Shown: positions 19,401 to 28,498 of the stretch, piece after piece | How the letters are laid out: each line of letters begins with the position of its first letter | Position numbering within the stretch: position 1 is the first letter of the stretch | Source: Pseudoxanthomonas sp. SE1 | Lineage (GTDB): Bacteria; Pseudomonadota; Gammaproteobacteria; Xanthomonadales; Xanthomonadaceae | Assembly (NCBI RefSeq): GCF_029542205.1 | Contig: NZ_CP113783.1 | Span: 2,037,001-2,101,000, forward strand | Length of the DNA stretch: 64,000 nt | Direction of reading: 5' to 3' | Notes under the pieces: model-generated | Seen by the model: only the letters and a program-made list of their open reading frames with translations | Told to the model about the DNA's origin: nothing | Database searches by the model: none | Position numbers and translations under genes: made by a program

Positions 19401-19629
19401 CCTGATCCTCGCCAACCAGGGCGCGAGCCGCAATCCCTACTACGTGGAAGAGTACGAACAGTGGGACCTGAGCGTGAACTACACGCTCAACGACCACTGG
19501 TCGTTCGGGTTGGAGGCGATCAACCTGACCGGCGAGGACGTGCGCTGGCGCGCACGTACCGACCAGATGATCGTCAAGCTGGCCGACCAGAGTCCGCGCT
19601 ACATGGTGGGCGTCCGCTACAAGTTCTGA
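16489..19629 (+). CDS. TonB-dependent outer-membrane receptor (xylan oligosaccharide type)
   Basis: 1046 residues. The signal peptide runs to about VINPAFGQ, followed by a Gln/Ala-rich spacer. The TonB box and plug begin at TLDTVVVTGLRNSLSQAM, with plug motifs IGKFPDTNLAESLQRITGIS and GFGPQFNMVTLNGRQMPG. A 22-strand-type barrel ends with an aromatic C-terminus (YMVGVRYKF). The GAGGA ribosome-binding site is better spaced for the second Met at 16495 than for the first at 16489. The xyl-box upstream places it in the xylose regulon; import of xylo-oligosaccharides is inferred. A terminator follows. Confidence 0.93.
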   Translation: MLMSRKLARFKSTAMFTFVGGVLVINPAFGQETQAQAAQQAQEQTAPDATTLDTVVVTGLRNSLSQAMDIKRDSAGVVDAISAEDIGKFPDTNLAESLQRITGISIERRDGEGAQVTARGFGPQFNMVTLNGRQMPGADAFGASGQVAIGGVDGGTRAFNFAQLAAEAINGIEVYKTSQAQVPSGGIGATINILTARPFNYDGVVASAGAKVVSDQSQPFDNDFTPELSGIFSYTNPDKTFGVSLSASHQKRKGGSVQATENYWNVQPWTGTMPGDPTVVNAPAIGDLYARPNDLRYAFSDFERERVNGQAVVQFAPTDSLTLTLDYTYSTNEITENRGEQAMWLQNSNYTDIEFDTSGAVATPIYIREIAGTKDFGLEQQRSMQKYKLGSLGLNATWDVSDRFRLSFDAHNSKNESRPNDPLTGGGSIFMSIAGTNNCTTGPHCGGSWVQELVFNNGLPIGTQTWYPTTDDAIAGTNGVVNPGFVEGEIGSQVLRVNAQTQVSEIKQARIDGEWSFDQGRFQFGVDTNKSTTHRIQAAEAYSTLGDWGVANVDSDTAAGLVDLLRPVNLVGLFDDYNATSWPAWRGNAAELAQWAADQYGVGLGVSPQRAADNRVEEKTHSAYFQVELEGELGGMRTNTRLGVRYETTDVVSTSVIAIPEAIEWQANNDFRIVLSDEQQPFSEKASYSYILPNLDFSIDFTDELKGRASFGKSIARAPYGNLYAGPGAQQPFGSVLLDPSVRASGNAQNPSLKPLESDNLDLALEWYFADASYVSLTYWNKSVDNFIGNTVGQESLYGLRDPTSGPDAQAALDFLTSAACVTQVGAANAAACSANDTSLFTALALLRNDPAGLAAFDGTGAQTLATEAAYNLYGEADDPLYMFNVNRPINQNQSKLHGWELGGQYFFGDSGFGILANYTVVRGDVGYDDGGDPAIDQFALTGLSDTANAMFMYEKHGWSVRLAWNWRDEYLILANQGASRNPYYVEEYEQWDLSVNYTLNDHWSFGLEAINLTGEDVRWRARTDQMIVKLADQSPRYMVGVRYKF

Positions 19630-19666
19630 CCTTGGCGATAGCCGCCCTCTCCGGATGTCGCCGAGC

Positions 19667-19697
19667 GGGACCGCTGCGTGAGCAGCGGTCCCTTTTA
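19667..19697 (+). terminator. Intrinsic terminator after TonB receptor
   Basis: GGGACCGCTGC (19667-19677), loop gtga, GCAGCGGTCCC (19682-19692), then TTTTATC. A perfect 11-bp GC-rich stem and a T-run, 38 bases after the receptor stop. Confidence 0.88.
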
Positions 19698-19784
19698 TCG
19701 AGGCGCGCAACCCCGGAGGGTGTCTCGAAGAAGTTCCGCCAGCGCTGTATTGTGGGATAGCTCCCGACCGAACCGAGCGAGAAG

Positions 19785-20543
19785 ATGGCCCGCTACGAAC
19801 TCCTCAACAACGTTTCACACCGGGACATGCGTATCGCCACCGGCTTCGGCCCCGAGTACGGCGATGACGTGGGCATGGTGCCGGCGTTCCCGAGCGAATT
19901 CGCGGAACTGCAGCGGGAATATCCGATCTTCCTGCGGAAAGACCCGGGTACGGGTGAGTGGCAATCCGTCGTGCTGCTGGGCTTCGAGCAGCGCGAGAAC
20001 CTGTTCCTGCAGGATGGCCGGTGGAATGCGTCCTATCTCCCGGGTGCCGCCGCCAGGGGGCCGTTCCTGATCGGTTTCCAGGAACAGCGCATCGATGGCG
20101 AACTCATGCAGGAAGCGGTGATGCACGTGGACCTTGACCATCCCCGCGTCAACTTCGCCGCGGGCGAGCCGGTCTTCCTGCCGCAGGGTGGCAACACACC
20201 CTATCTCGAACACGTCGCCAACGTCCTGCGCGGGATCCGCGACGGCAGCGCCTACGGCGCGGCGATGTTCGCCGCGCTGGAAGAAAAAGGCCTGATACAG
20301 CCCGTCAACCTCGACGTACAGCTGGACGAGCGGCATCGTGTGTCCGTCAATGGGCTGCACGGCATCGACCGGGAACGCCTGGCCATGCTGGACGGGCAAG
20401 CGCTGCTGGAACTGAACCGTGCGGGCTATCTGGAAGGTGCGTACCTGATGCTGGCATCGCTGCACAACGTGCGTCGCCTGATGGCCGAAAAGCAGCGTCG
20501 CCTGCGCGCGCAGGATGCCGCCGTTCCAGCCGGCAAGAACTGA
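19785..20543 (+). CDS. SapC family protein
   Basis: 252 residues with the SapC family pattern: VSHRDMRIATGF near the N-terminus, FPSEFAELQREYPIFLRKD, then VLLGFEQRENLFL. SapC-type proteins of this kind are regularly found next to TonB receptors in xanthomonads and caulobacters, but their role is unknown. It is the first gene of a four-gene run (SapC, cupin, halogenase, DUF6445) after the receptor terminator, so it either has its own promoter or depends on read-through. Confidence 0.85.
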   Translation: MARYELLNNVSHRDMRIATGFGPEYGDDVGMVPAFPSEFAELQREYPIFLRKDPGTGEWQSVVLLGFEQRENLFLQDGRWNASYLPGAAARGPFLIGFQEQRIDGELMQEAVMHVDLDHPRVNFAAGEPVFLPQGGNTPYLEHVANVLRGIRDGSAYGAAMFAALEEKGLIQPVNLDVQLDERHRVSVNGLHGIDRERLAMLDGQALLELNRAGYLEGAYLMLASLHNVRRLMAEKQRRLRAQDAAVPAGKN

Positions 20544-20547
20544 CGCC

Positions 20548-21567
20548 ATGGCCGACGGCACGGCGATGCGCACGCTGGAGAACCTCAGCGCCGATGCGCT
20601 GCCGCTGGACGCATTGATGGCCGAAGGCCAGCCCGTGGTGCTGAAGGGCATCGCGCGCGCGTGGGGGCTGGTGCAGGCGGGGTTGCGGTCCACGCGCGAG
20701 GCGATGGACTATCTGCGCGGCTTCGATGCCGGTGTCCCCGTGCAGTATTCGTTCGGTGGCCCGGACATCGCAGGGCGTCCCTTCTACAACGAGGACTTCA
20801 CGCGGCTCAACGTCGAAGTCCGGCGCGGCCTGCTCGCGCAGGTGCTGGACGAGATCGGCCGACATCTGGAGGATGCGCGACCACCGACCTACTACGTGGC
20901 ATCGCTGCTGGTCGATCGCGCGCTTCCGGGTTTCACGCAGGACAACGATCTGGGGTTGGCTGGATACGGGATCGATGCGCCACCCGGCATCTGGATAGGC
21001 AACCGGGTGGTGGCGTCCTGCCATTTCGACGCACCCGACAACCTTGCCTGCTGTGCGGTGGGGCGGAGGCAGTTCACCCTGTTCCCGCCCGAGCAGATCG
21101 AGAATCTCTACCCGGGCCCGTTCGAGCCCACGCCCGGCGGCCAGGTCGTCAGCGTGGTCGATTTCGATCATCCCGACCCTGAGCGCCATCCGCGATTCAG
21201 TCGGGCGCTGGCCGCCGCGCAGACCGCGTTGCTGGAACCCGGCGACGCCATCTTCATCCCCAGCATGTGGTGGCACCACGTGCGCAGCCTCGGGCCCTTC
21301 AACGTGCTGGTGAACTACTGGTGGCGCCGTTCGCCGGCGTTCCTGTCTTCACCCTTGCCGGCGCTGCACCATGCGCTGTGGACGCTGCGCGACCTCCCGG
21401 AACGCGAGAAGCAGGCGTGGGCGAAGGTCTTCGCGTACTACGTGTTCGGTCCCGCCGGGCAGGCAGGGGAACACCTGCCTGCGCAGGCGCGCGACATGCT
21501 GGGACCCATCGACGAGACGCAGGCGCGGCGTATCCGCGCCATGCTGATCGGTCGCCTCAATCGCTGA
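20548..21567 (+). CDS. Cupin-like (JmjC-type) protein
   Basis: 339 residues of the cupin-8/JmjC-like superfamily of Fe(II)/2-oxoglutarate oxygenases. CHFDAPDNLACCAVG supplies the His-x-Asp metal pair, and the distal His is in MWWHHVRSLGPFNVLVNYWW; LFPPEQIENLYPG follows the typical pattern. It starts 4 bases after the SapC stop. Such cupins occur with SapC and halogenases beside TonB receptors. A substrate cannot be named. Confidence 0.85.
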   Translation: MADGTAMRTLENLSADALPLDALMAEGQPVVLKGIARAWGLVQAGLRSTREAMDYLRGFDAGVPVQYSFGGPDIAGRPFYNEDFTRLNVEVRRGLLAQVLDEIGRHLEDARPPTYYVASLLVDRALPGFTQDNDLGLAGYGIDAPPGIWIGNRVVASCHFDAPDNLACCAVGRRQFTLFPPEQIENLYPGPFEPTPGGQVVSVVDFDHPDPERHPRFSRALAAAQTALLEPGDAIFIPSMWWHHVRSLGPFNVLVNYWWRRSPAFLSSPLPALHHALWTLRDLPEREKQAWAKVFAYYVFGPAGQAGEHLPAQARDMLGPIDETQARRIRAMLIGRLNR

Positions 21568-21584
21568 CACCTGGAGCAACCACA

Positions 21585-23114
21585 GTGGACTCTCCCAACA
21601 TGCCGGAAGGTCAGATCCGCAAGGTGGTCATCGCCGGTGGCGGTACCGCAGGCTGGCTGGCCGCCTGCGCACTGTCGCACCAGTTCCGCGACCGGCTGGA
21701 CATCACCCTGGTGGAATCCGAGCAGATCGGCACTGTAGGCGTGGGAGAATCCACGGTACCGCCCATCCGCACGTTCCATCGCTTCCTGCAGATCGACGAG
21801 CAGGAGTTCCTGCGTGCAGTGGCCGGCACGTTCAAGCTCTCGATCTCGTTCGAGAACTGGCGCCGTCCAGGCGAGCGCTACATCCATCCCTTCGGCATCA
21901 CCGGACAAGGCACGTGGGCGGCGGCGTTCCACCATTTCTGGCTGGACAGCCTGCGTCGTGACATGCCGTCGGACCTCGGCGACTTCTGCCTTGAGACGCT
22001 GGCCTCGCGAGGCGACCAGTTCTCGCTGCAGACCCAACCGCAGGTCAACTACGCGTACCACTTCGATGCCGGCCTCTACGCGAAATTCCTGCGCCGCATC
22101 GCCGAGGGCTACGGGCTCCGGCGCGTGGAGGGCAAGATCCGCGAGGTGCGGCAGCACGCGCACGATGGTGGAGTGCAGGCGCTGGTGCTGGAAGACGGGC
22201 AGGTCATCGAAGGCGATCTGTTCATCGATTGCACTGGGTTCCGGGGACTGCTGATCGAGCAGACGCTGGGTACCGGCTACGAAGACTGGAACGCATGGCT
22301 GCCCAGCGACCGGGCGGTCGCCGTGCAGACCGAGTCCGTCGGGCCGCCCGTGCCATACACCCGCGCCATCGCGCACGAGGCCGGCTGGCGTTGGCATATC
22401 CCGCTGCAGCATCGCGTGGGGTGTGGCCTCGTGTTCTCCAGTCGCCACATGTCCGACGACGAGGCGCGCGCCAAGCTGCTGCGCGATGCCGGCGCGCCGG
22501 CGATCCGCGATCCCTGGCTGGTGCCGTTCCGTACCGGACGCCGGTTGAAGGCATGGAACAAGAACGTGGTCGCACTGGGCCTGGCCAGCGGTTTCATCGA
22601 GCCGCTCGAATCGACCAGCATCCACCTGGCCATCAGCGCGGTGGTGCGGCTGGTCCAGCTGTTCCCGTTCGACGGCATCGCCTCGTCGCTGGTCGAGCTG
22701 TACAACGAGGTGAGCCGCGCGGAGATGGAGCACGTGCGCGACTTCATCATCCTCCATTACCACGCCACGCAGCGCGACGAGCCGATGTGGAAGGCGTGCC
22801 GTGAGATGCCGCTGCCGGACTCGCTGGAAATCCGCCTGCGCGCATGGCGCGAGCGCGCGCATGCCTGGCAGGATCCTGACGAACTGTTCCGGGTCGATTC
22901 GTGGACCCACGTACTGCTGGGGCAGGGCATCCAGCCGGGGCCGCCGCATCCGTTGGCGCGCGCGCTCGCGGACGACGACCTGCGCAAACTGCTGGATTCC
23001 ATCCGCCAGCCCATCGAGCGTGCGGTCGCCGGCATGCCATCGCAGCAAGCCTTCATCGACCGCTACTGCAAGGCCGGCCCCGAGGTGTGGGGAAACCGGC
23101 CCGTGCCGCGCTAG
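21585..23114 (+). CDS. Flavin-dependent (tryptophan-type) halogenase
   Basis: 509 residues. The FAD-binding GGGTAGW is at residues 18-24 and the GESTVPP block near 50. TFKLSISFENW may hold the catalytic Lys equivalent to PrnA Lys79. The halogenase signature W-x-W-x-I-P is intact as WRWHIP, and GFIEPLESTSIH is typical of the family. The start is GTG at 21585, with GGAG ten bases upstream. Xanthomonad halogenases in TonB clusters are reported to favour bromination of indoles rather than free tryptophan; whether this enzyme halogenates anything is unproven. Confidence 0.9.
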   Translation: MDSPNMPEGQIRKVVIAGGGTAGWLAACALSHQFRDRLDITLVESEQIGTVGVGESTVPPIRTFHRFLQIDEQEFLRAVAGTFKLSISFENWRRPGERYIHPFGITGQGTWAAAFHHFWLDSLRRDMPSDLGDFCLETLASRGDQFSLQTQPQVNYAYHFDAGLYAKFLRRIAEGYGLRRVEGKIREVRQHAHDGGVQALVLEDGQVIEGDLFIDCTGFRGLLIEQTLGTGYEDWNAWLPSDRAVAVQTESVGPPVPYTRAIAHEAGWRWHIPLQHRVGCGLVFSSRHMSDDEARAKLLRDAGAPAIRDPWLVPFRTGRRLKAWNKNVVALGLASGFIEPLESTSIHLAISAVVRLVQLFPFDGIASSLVELYNEVSRAEMEHVRDFIILHYHATQRDEPMWKACREMPLPDSLEIRLRAWRERAHAWQDPDELFRVDSWTHVLLGQGIQPGPPHPLARALADDDLRKLLDSIRQPIERAVAGMPSQQAFIDRYCKAGPEVWGNRPVPR

Positions 23115-23132
23115 CCGGACGCAGGGACGGCG

Positions 23133-23831
23133 ATGCTGTTGGCCCGCCATCCGGATATCCGGATAACCCGCCAGCTGGTCGGGCGCGAGGGCGCGCCACT
23201 GCTGGTCATCGACAACCTGCTGGCCGATCCGGAGCGGATGCTGCGGAAAGCGGCCACGCGGCACTACGTGAAGCAGTCGTCGATGTTTCCCGGCATCCGC
23301 GCGCCCGCGCCGGTTTCCTACCAATCGTTCCTGGAGGCGACGCTCAACCCGCTGCTGCGCGAGTGCTTCGATCTGGCGCCGGGTCGCTTCGTGTTTCCGA
23401 TGTGTCATTTCTCGCTGGTCACGCAGCCGCCGGCCACGTTGCACTTCCTGCAGCGCGTGCCGCACATCGATTCGGTGAGCAGCGGAGGTCTTGCGACAGT
23501 GCACTACCTGTTCCGCGGCGCGTGGGGCGGTACGGATTTCTACCGGCATCGCCATACCGGGTTCGAGTATGTCGACGAAAGCCGCCATGCGGCGTACTTC
23601 GAGCGACTGGCGCAGGAAAGTGATAAGGACGCCATGCCAAGGGTTGGCTACATCGACGGGGACACGCCGTTGTTCGAGCGGGTCGCCAGCGTGGAGGGCG
23701 TGTTCAACCGGCTCATCGTGTACCGGAGGAACGCGCTGCACTCGGGCAGGATCGGCAACGACCGGGTGCTGCCGTCGGACCCGATGCAGGGGCGGCTGTC
23801 GATCAACGCGTTCATCGATGTGGTGACCTGA
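23133..23831 (+). CDS. DUF6445 family protein
   Basis: 232 residues matching the DUF6445 proteins that accompany SapC, cupin and halogenase genes next to TonB receptors. A phytanoyl-like pattern is visible: LRECFDLAPGRFVFPMCHFS, HIDSVSSGGLATVHYLF (His and Asp), then RNALHSGRI with a later His. This suggests a 2-oxoglutarate oxygenase-like fold, which is inference. It lies 18 bases after the halogenase stop. Confidence 0.75.
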   Translation: MLLARHPDIRITRQLVGREGAPLLVIDNLLADPERMLRKAATRHYVKQSSMFPGIRAPAPVSYQSFLEATLNPLLRECFDLAPGRFVFPMCHFSLVTQPPATLHFLQRVPHIDSVSSGGLATVHYLFRGAWGGTDFYRHRHTGFEYVDESRHAAYFERLAQESDKDAMPRVGYIDGDTPLFERVASVEGVFNRLIVYRRNALHSGRIGNDRVLPSDPMQGRLSINAFIDVVT

Positions 23832-23958
23832 GCGAGGCTGCTGCCTCGGGTCCAAATCGTTGTTCTGCATGGGATTCTGCGGTGCAGCACGCTTTTTTGG
23901 CAGGTGCTGGTTACAGTGTCGCCGTCACGGCAGAGGGCGACGTTGCCGTGCGGGAAGA

Positions 23959-23986
23959 GGGAGCGGTTGAGCGGTTCCCTTTTTTT
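23959..23986 (+). terminator. Probable terminator after the SapC-DUF6445 genes
   Basis: An imperfect hairpin (GGGAGCG, short loop, CGGTTCCC) is followed by seven T residues (23980-23986). It lies between the DUF6445 gene and the xylB operator. Confidence 0.55.
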
Positions 23987-23997
23987 ACCGGACAAAA

Positions 23998-24011
23998 TGG
24001 TAGCGCTAACT
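23998..24011. promoter_or_regulatory. xyl-box operator upstream of xylB
   Basis: TGGTAGCGCTAACT, matching the Xanthomonas xyl-box that I recall at 13 of 14 positions. It lies 26 bases before the xylB start, where a LacI-type repressor would block transcription. Confidence 0.85.
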
Positions 24012-24036
24012 TTTCGTGTGTTGGAGGTCGTGGTCG

Positions 24037-25530
24037 ATGGCTTTTACTGCCGGAATCGATGCAGGCACGCAAAGCCTGAAGGTGGTGGTCTACGACGCTG
24101 CCGCGCGCGCCCTCGTGGCCACGGCCAGCGCGCCGCTCGACTTGATGGGCGGCGACGACGGCCGCCGCGAGCAGCACCCCGCCGACTGGGTGGCCGCGAT
24201 GCAGGCCTGCTTCGACCGCATTGATCCGGCCGTGCGTGCGCGCATCGTGGCGTTGTCGGTATCGGGCCAGCAGCACGGCTTCGTGCCGCTCGATGCGGAA
24301 GGCAATGTGCTGGCCCCGGCCAAACTGTGGTGCGACACCAGCACGACCGCCGAGTGCGCGCAGATCATGGATGCCGTGGGCGGTTCGACAGCGACGATTG
24401 CGCTTGCGGGCAATCCGATCCTGGCCGGTTACACCGCCTCGAAGCTGCCGTGGACGAAGACGCATCGTCCCGATGCCTACGCACGGCTGGCGACCATCCT
24501 GCTGCCGCACGACTACCTCAACTTCGTGCTGACCGGCCAGCGCTTCTGCGAGTACGGCGATGCCTCCGGCACCGGCTGGCTCGATGTCCGCACGCGCACC
24601 TGGTCGGCCGAGCTGCTGCATGCGACGGATGCGGAGCGCGATCTCGCTGAGTGCCTGCCGCCGATCGCGGCCCCGGATGCGCTGTTCGACATCAATCCCA
24701 CCGCAGCCGCGCGACTGGGCCTTCCGGCGACGGCGAAGGTCGCCGTCGGGGGCGGCGACAACATGATGGCGGCCATCGGCACCGGCTGCGTGGAAGAGGG
24801 CCGGCTGGCGATGAGCCTGGGCACCTCGGGCACGCTGTTCGCCTATTCGGACACGCCCGTGGTCGATCCCGATGGCGCCTGGGCCGCGTTCTGCTCCTCC
24901 ACCGGCGGCTGGCTGCCGCTGATCTGCACGATGAACTGCACGGTGGCAACCGAACAGGTGGCCAAGGCCTTCGGCTTCAGCACGCGCGAGGGCGATGCGC
25001 ACCTGCATGCCACGCCGCCCGGCGCGGACGGGCTGGTGATGCTGCCCTTCCTCAACGGTGAGCGCACGCCGGACCTGCCGCGGGGCAAGGGCGTGCTGGC
25101 CGGGATGGACACGAACAACCTGACCGCCGCGCACGTCTACCGCGCCGCGATGGAAGGGGCGACCTACAGCCTGAAGTACGGCTTCGATGCCTTCGTGCGC
25201 GCGGGCATGTGCTTCGATCGCATCGTGCTGACCGGCGGCGGCAGCAACAGCGCGGCGTGGCGGCAGATGGTGGCCGATGTGTTCGGCCTGCCGGTGGAGG
25301 TGCCCGTGCAGTCCGAGGGTGCGGCCTTCGGTGCGGCCCTGCAGGCGCTGTGGGCGCTGGGTCGTGCAGAAGGCGAGGGCGCGTCCATTGCCGACATCAC
25401 GCACGAGCACATCGCCTTCGATGCGGCCTTGTCCGCCACGCCCGATGCGTCCCGCGCGCAGGCCTATGCGACGGCCTACACCCGCTTCCTCCAGCACCTC
25501 GATGCCGTCACCCCGCTGCAACGCGGCTGA
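24037..25530 (+). CDS. xylB: Xylulokinase
   Basis: 497 residues, FGGY carbohydrate kinase family. It phosphorylates D-xylulose to xylulose-5-phosphate. Visible features are the N-terminal phosphate site [15 protein letters not shown], the substrate block [12 protein letters not shown] and AKLWCDTST, the [10 protein letters not shown] stretch, and the C-terminal ATP-binding [14 protein letters not shown] motif ([20 protein letters not shown]). The start at 24037 has GGAGG upstream. First gene of the xylB-xylA-transporter operon. Confidence 0.95.
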   Translation: MAFTAGIDAGTQSLKVVVYDAAARALVATASAPLDLMGGDDGRREQHPADWVAAMQACFDRIDPAVRARIVALSVSGQQHGFVPLDAEGNVLAPAKLWCDTSTTAECAQIMDAVGGSTATIALAGNPILAGYTASKLPWTKTHRPDAYARLATILLPHDYLNFVLTGQRFCEYGDASGTGWLDVRTRTWSAELLHATDAERDLAECLPPIAAPDALFDINPTAAARLGLPATAKVAVGGGDNMMAAIGTGCVEEGRLAMSLGTSGTLFAYSDTPVVDPDGAWAAFCSSTGGWLPLICTMNCTVATEQVAKAFGFSTREGDAHLHATPPGADGLVMLPFLNGERTPDLPRGKGVLAGMDTNNLTAAHVYRAAMEGATYSLKYGFDAFVRAGMCFDRIVLTGGGSNSAAWRQMVADVFGLPVEVPVQSEGAAFGAALQALWALGRAEGEGASIADITHEHIAFDAALSATPDASRAQAYATAYTRFLQHLDAVTPLQRG

Positions 25531-25574
25531 CGTCCCCCCCGCGACACCTCGCACAACCACAGGATCACCGCAGC

Positions 25575-26909
25575 ATGAACACCCAGCCCTTCATCGGCGC
25601 CAAGGAATACTTCCCCGGCATCGGCCGCATTCCCTTCGAAGGCCGCGGCTCGGACAACCCGCTGGCGTTCAAGGTCTACGACGCGCAGAAGAAGGTCGGT
25701 GGCAAGACCATGCAGGAGCACCTGCGCTTCGCCGTCTGCTACTGGCACACCTTCTGCAACGCCGGCCATGATCCCTTCGGCCCGGGCACGCGCCACTTCC
25801 CGTGGGAGGCCGGCACACCGATGGCCACGGCCGAGGCCAAGGTCGATGCCGCGTTCGAGTTCTTCACCAAGCTGGGCGTGCCGTACTGGTGCTTCCACGA
25901 CATCGACCTGGCGCCGGATGCGGACGACATCGGAGAGTACGAGAAGAACCTGAAACACATGGTTGCCTTGGCGAAAGAGCGCCAGAACGCGACGGGTATG
26001 AAGCTGCTCTGGGGCACGGCCAACCTGTTCTCGCATCCGCGCTACATGAACGGCGCCTCGACCAATCCGGATTTCGCCGTCGTCGCCCGCGCGGCGGTGC
26101 AGGTGAAGGCGGCGCTGGAAGCCACGGTGGAACTGGGTGGCGAGCACTACGTGTTCTGGGGCGGCCGCGAAGGCTACGCCTCGCTGGTCAACACGCAGAT
26201 GAAGCGCGAGGTGGAGCACTTCGCCCGTTTCCTGACCATGGCGCGCGACTACGGGCGCAGCATCGGGTTGAAGGGCAACTTCCTGATCGAGCCCAAGCCG
26301 ATGGAGCCGATGAAGCACCAGTACGACTTCGACAGCGCCACGGTGGCCGGTTTCCTGAAGGAGCATGGGCTGGCGAAGGACTTCAAGCTGAACATCGAAG
26401 CCAACCACGCCACGCTCTCGGGCCACACGTTCGAGCACGACCTGCAGGTGGCCAGCGACCATGGCCTGCTGGGCAGCATCGATGCCAACCGCGGCAACGC
26501 GCAGAACGGCTGGGATACCGACCAGTTCCCCACCGATCTGTACGACACCGTGGGCGCGATGCTGGTGGTGCTGCGCCAGGGTGGGCTGGAGGGCGGTCTG
26601 AACTTCGATGCCAAGGTGCGCCGCGAATCGACCGACCTGGAAGACCTGTTCATCGCCCACATCGGCGGCATGGATGCGTTCGCGCGCGGGCTGGAAGTGG
26701 CGCATGCGCTGCTGACCGAGTCGCCGTGGGAGCAGTGGCGCAAGGAACGCTATGCCAGCTTCGACAGCGGCAAGGGCAAGGACTTCGAGAATGGCACGCT
26801 GGGGCTGGCCGATCTGGCCGCGCTGGCGGCTACGCAGGGCGAACCGAAGCAGACCAGCGGCAAGCAGGAGCGGTACGAGAACCTGCTCAACCAGTATCTG
26901 CTGCGCTGA
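25575..26909 (+). CDS. xylA: Xylose isomerase
   Basis: 444 residues, class II xylose isomerase, interconverting D-xylose and D-xylulose. The catalytic His is in [11 protein letters not shown], and metal-ligand motifs are visible as [57 protein letters not shown] and [11 protein letters not shown]. The start ATG at 25575 gives family length. It lies 44 bases after xylB. Confidence 0.97.
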   Translation: MNTQPFIGAKEYFPGIGRIPFEGRGSDNPLAFKVYDAQKKVGGKTMQEHLRFAVCYWHTFCNAGHDPFGPGTRHFPWEAGTPMATAEAKVDAAFEFFTKLGVPYWCFHDIDLAPDADDIGEYEKNLKHMVALAKERQNATGMKLLWGTANLFSHPRYMNGASTNPDFAVVARAAVQVKAALEATVELGGEHYVFWGGREGYASLVNTQMKREVEHFARFLTMARDYGRSIGLKGNFLIEPKPMEPMKHQYDFDSATVAGFLKEHGLAKDFKLNIEANHATLSGHTFEHDLQVASDHGLLGSIDANRGNAQNGWDTDQFPTDLYDTVGAMLVVLRQGGLEGGLNFDAKVRRESTDLEDLFIAHIGGMDAFARGLEVAHALLTESPWEQWRKERYASFDSGKGKDFENGTLGLADLAALAATQGEPKQTSGKQERYENLLNQYLLR

Positions 26910-26926
26910 GTGCGTGATGACGGCTT

Positions 26927-26947
26927 CCGCCCGCGGGGTTCGGGCGG
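26927..26947 (+). repeat. Hairpin between xylA and transporter gene
   Basis: CCGCCCG (26927-26933), a 7-base loop and CGGGCGG (26941-26947). There is no T-run, so it may protect the upstream mRNA or attenuate rather than terminate. Confidence 0.4.
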
Positions 26948-26992
26948 CGGCATTGGCGGCAGAGCGATTCGAAGCCTGGAGGGGCGCAACGA

Positions 26993-28423
26993 ATGAACAG
27001 CACCACGCTTGAAGGCGGCAATGTCGCCAGTGGGGAGAACACCCGCTTCATCATCCTGATCAGCTGTGTGGCCACCATTGGTGGCTTCCTGTTCGGCTTC
27101 GACAGCGGCGTGATCAATGGCACCGTCGACGGGTTGCAGGCCGCTTTCGATTCGGATTCGGTCGGCACGGGATTCAACGTTGCTTCGATGCTGCTGGGTT
27201 GCGCGATCGGCGCCTTCTTCGCTGGCCGTCTGGCGGATTCGTACGGTCGGCGCAACGTGCTGATCGTGTCGGCGGTGTTCTTCATCGTCTCTGCGTGGGG
27301 CTCGGGCATCGCCACCGGGTCGCTGGAGTTCGTGATCTATCGCGTGTTGGGCGGGTTCGCCGTGGGTGCGGCCAGCGTGATGTCGCCGGCCTACATCAGC
27401 GAAGTCTCCTCGGCACGCTATCGCGGGCGGCTGGCCACGGTGCAGCAGATCGCGATCATCGGCGGGCTGTTCGCCGCCTTCCTCAGCAACTATCTGCTGG
27501 CCAAGGTGGCCGGCGGATCGGTGACGCCGTACTGGCTGGGCTACGAAGCCTGGCGTTGGATGTTCTGGGTGGAAATCCTGCCGGCGGGGTTGTTCCTGGT
27601 GGCGCTGCTGTTCATTCCCGAGAGTCCGCGCTATCTGGTGGTGAAGGGCAGGCACGAGGAAGCGCTGGCGGTACTGCAGAAGCTCTATGGCAGCGACGAA
27701 GGACGGCGGAAGCTCACGGAAATCCAGGGCAGCCTGGCGTCGGACCACCATCGCCCACGCCTGTCGGATCTCATCAGCAAGACGACGCGCAAGGTGCGTC
27801 CCATCGTGTGGGTCGGCATCGGCCTGGCCACGTTCCAGCAGTTGGTCGGCATCAACGTGGTGTTCTACTACGGCGCGGTGCTGTGGCAGGCCGTGGGCTT
27901 CTCCGAGAACGACGCGTTGCTGATCAACGTGCTGTCCGGCGCACTGAGCATCGGCGCCTGCATCGTCACCGTGCTGCTGATCGACCGGATCGGCCGCAAG
28001 CCGCTGCTGTGGACAGGCTCGGTTGGCATGGCGGTTTCGCTGGCTGCGGTGGTGGTGGCATTCGCCAGTGGTTCGCTGGATGCGGCTGGCAAGCTGCAGT
28101 TGTCCGGCAGCATGGGGGTGCTGGCGCTGGTGGCCGCGAACCTGTACGTGGTGTTCTTCAACCTGTCCTGGGGCCCGGTGATGTGGGTGATGCTGGGCGA
28201 GATGTTCCCCAACCAGATCCGCGGTTCGGGACTGGCGGTGGCGGGCCTGTTCCAGTGGAGCGCGAACTTCCTGGTCACGATGACCTTCCCCATGCTGCTG
28301 GCTGGCATCGGGCTGGCCGCCACCTATGGTCTGTACACGCTGGCCGCCATCATCTCCGTCTTCTTCGTGCTGAGGTTCGTCCACGAAACGAAGGGCAGGG
28401 AACTCGAGCAGATGGAAGGCTAG
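26993..28423 (+). CDS. Xylose-type MFS sugar/proton symporter
   Basis: 476 residues, sugar porter family with 12 membrane segments. Signatures are GFLFGFDSGVING in helix 1, GRLADSYGRRNVL between helices 2 and 3, VYRVLGG-type YRVLGGFAVGAASV, PAYISEVSSARYRGRL, PESPRYLVVKGR at the central loop, QQLVGINVVFYY in helix 7, and a C-terminal VHETKGRELEQME. Operon position after xylB and xylA makes D-xylose the likely substrate. A GGAGGGG ribosome-binding site precedes the start. Confidence 0.92.
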   Translation: MNSTTLEGGNVASGENTRFIILISCVATIGGFLFGFDSGVINGTVDGLQAAFDSDSVGTGFNVASMLLGCAIGAFFAGRLADSYGRRNVLIVSAVFFIVSAWGSGIATGSLEFVIYRVLGGFAVGAASVMSPAYISEVSSARYRGRLATVQQIAIIGGLFAAFLSNYLLAKVAGGSVTPYWLGYEAWRWMFWVEILPAGLFLVALLFIPESPRYLVVKGRHEEALAVLQKLYGSDEGRRKLTEIQGSLASDHHRPRLSDLISKTTRKVRPIVWVGIGLATFQQLVGINVVFYYGAVLWQAVGFSENDALLINVLSGALSIGACIVTVLLIDRIGRKPLLWTGSVGMAVSLAAVVVAFASGSLDAAGKLQLSGSMGVLALVAANLYVVFFNLSWGPVMWVMLGEMFPNQIRGSGLAVAGLFQWSANFLVTMTFPMLLAGIGLAATYGLYTLAAIISVFFVLRFVHETKGRELEQMEG

Positions 28424-28498
28424 GAGCGGAGCATGCCTGCCGCGGCACGCTACCCCGGTTGTCCGATCGCGCGATCCGCGCTGCGGCTTCGTGGAGAT

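Noticed and set aside
21438..23870. 810-codon minus-strand frame opposite the halogenase and DUF6445 genes
   Set aside because: Same reason: it spans several real genes and intergenic DNA and shows shadow composition.
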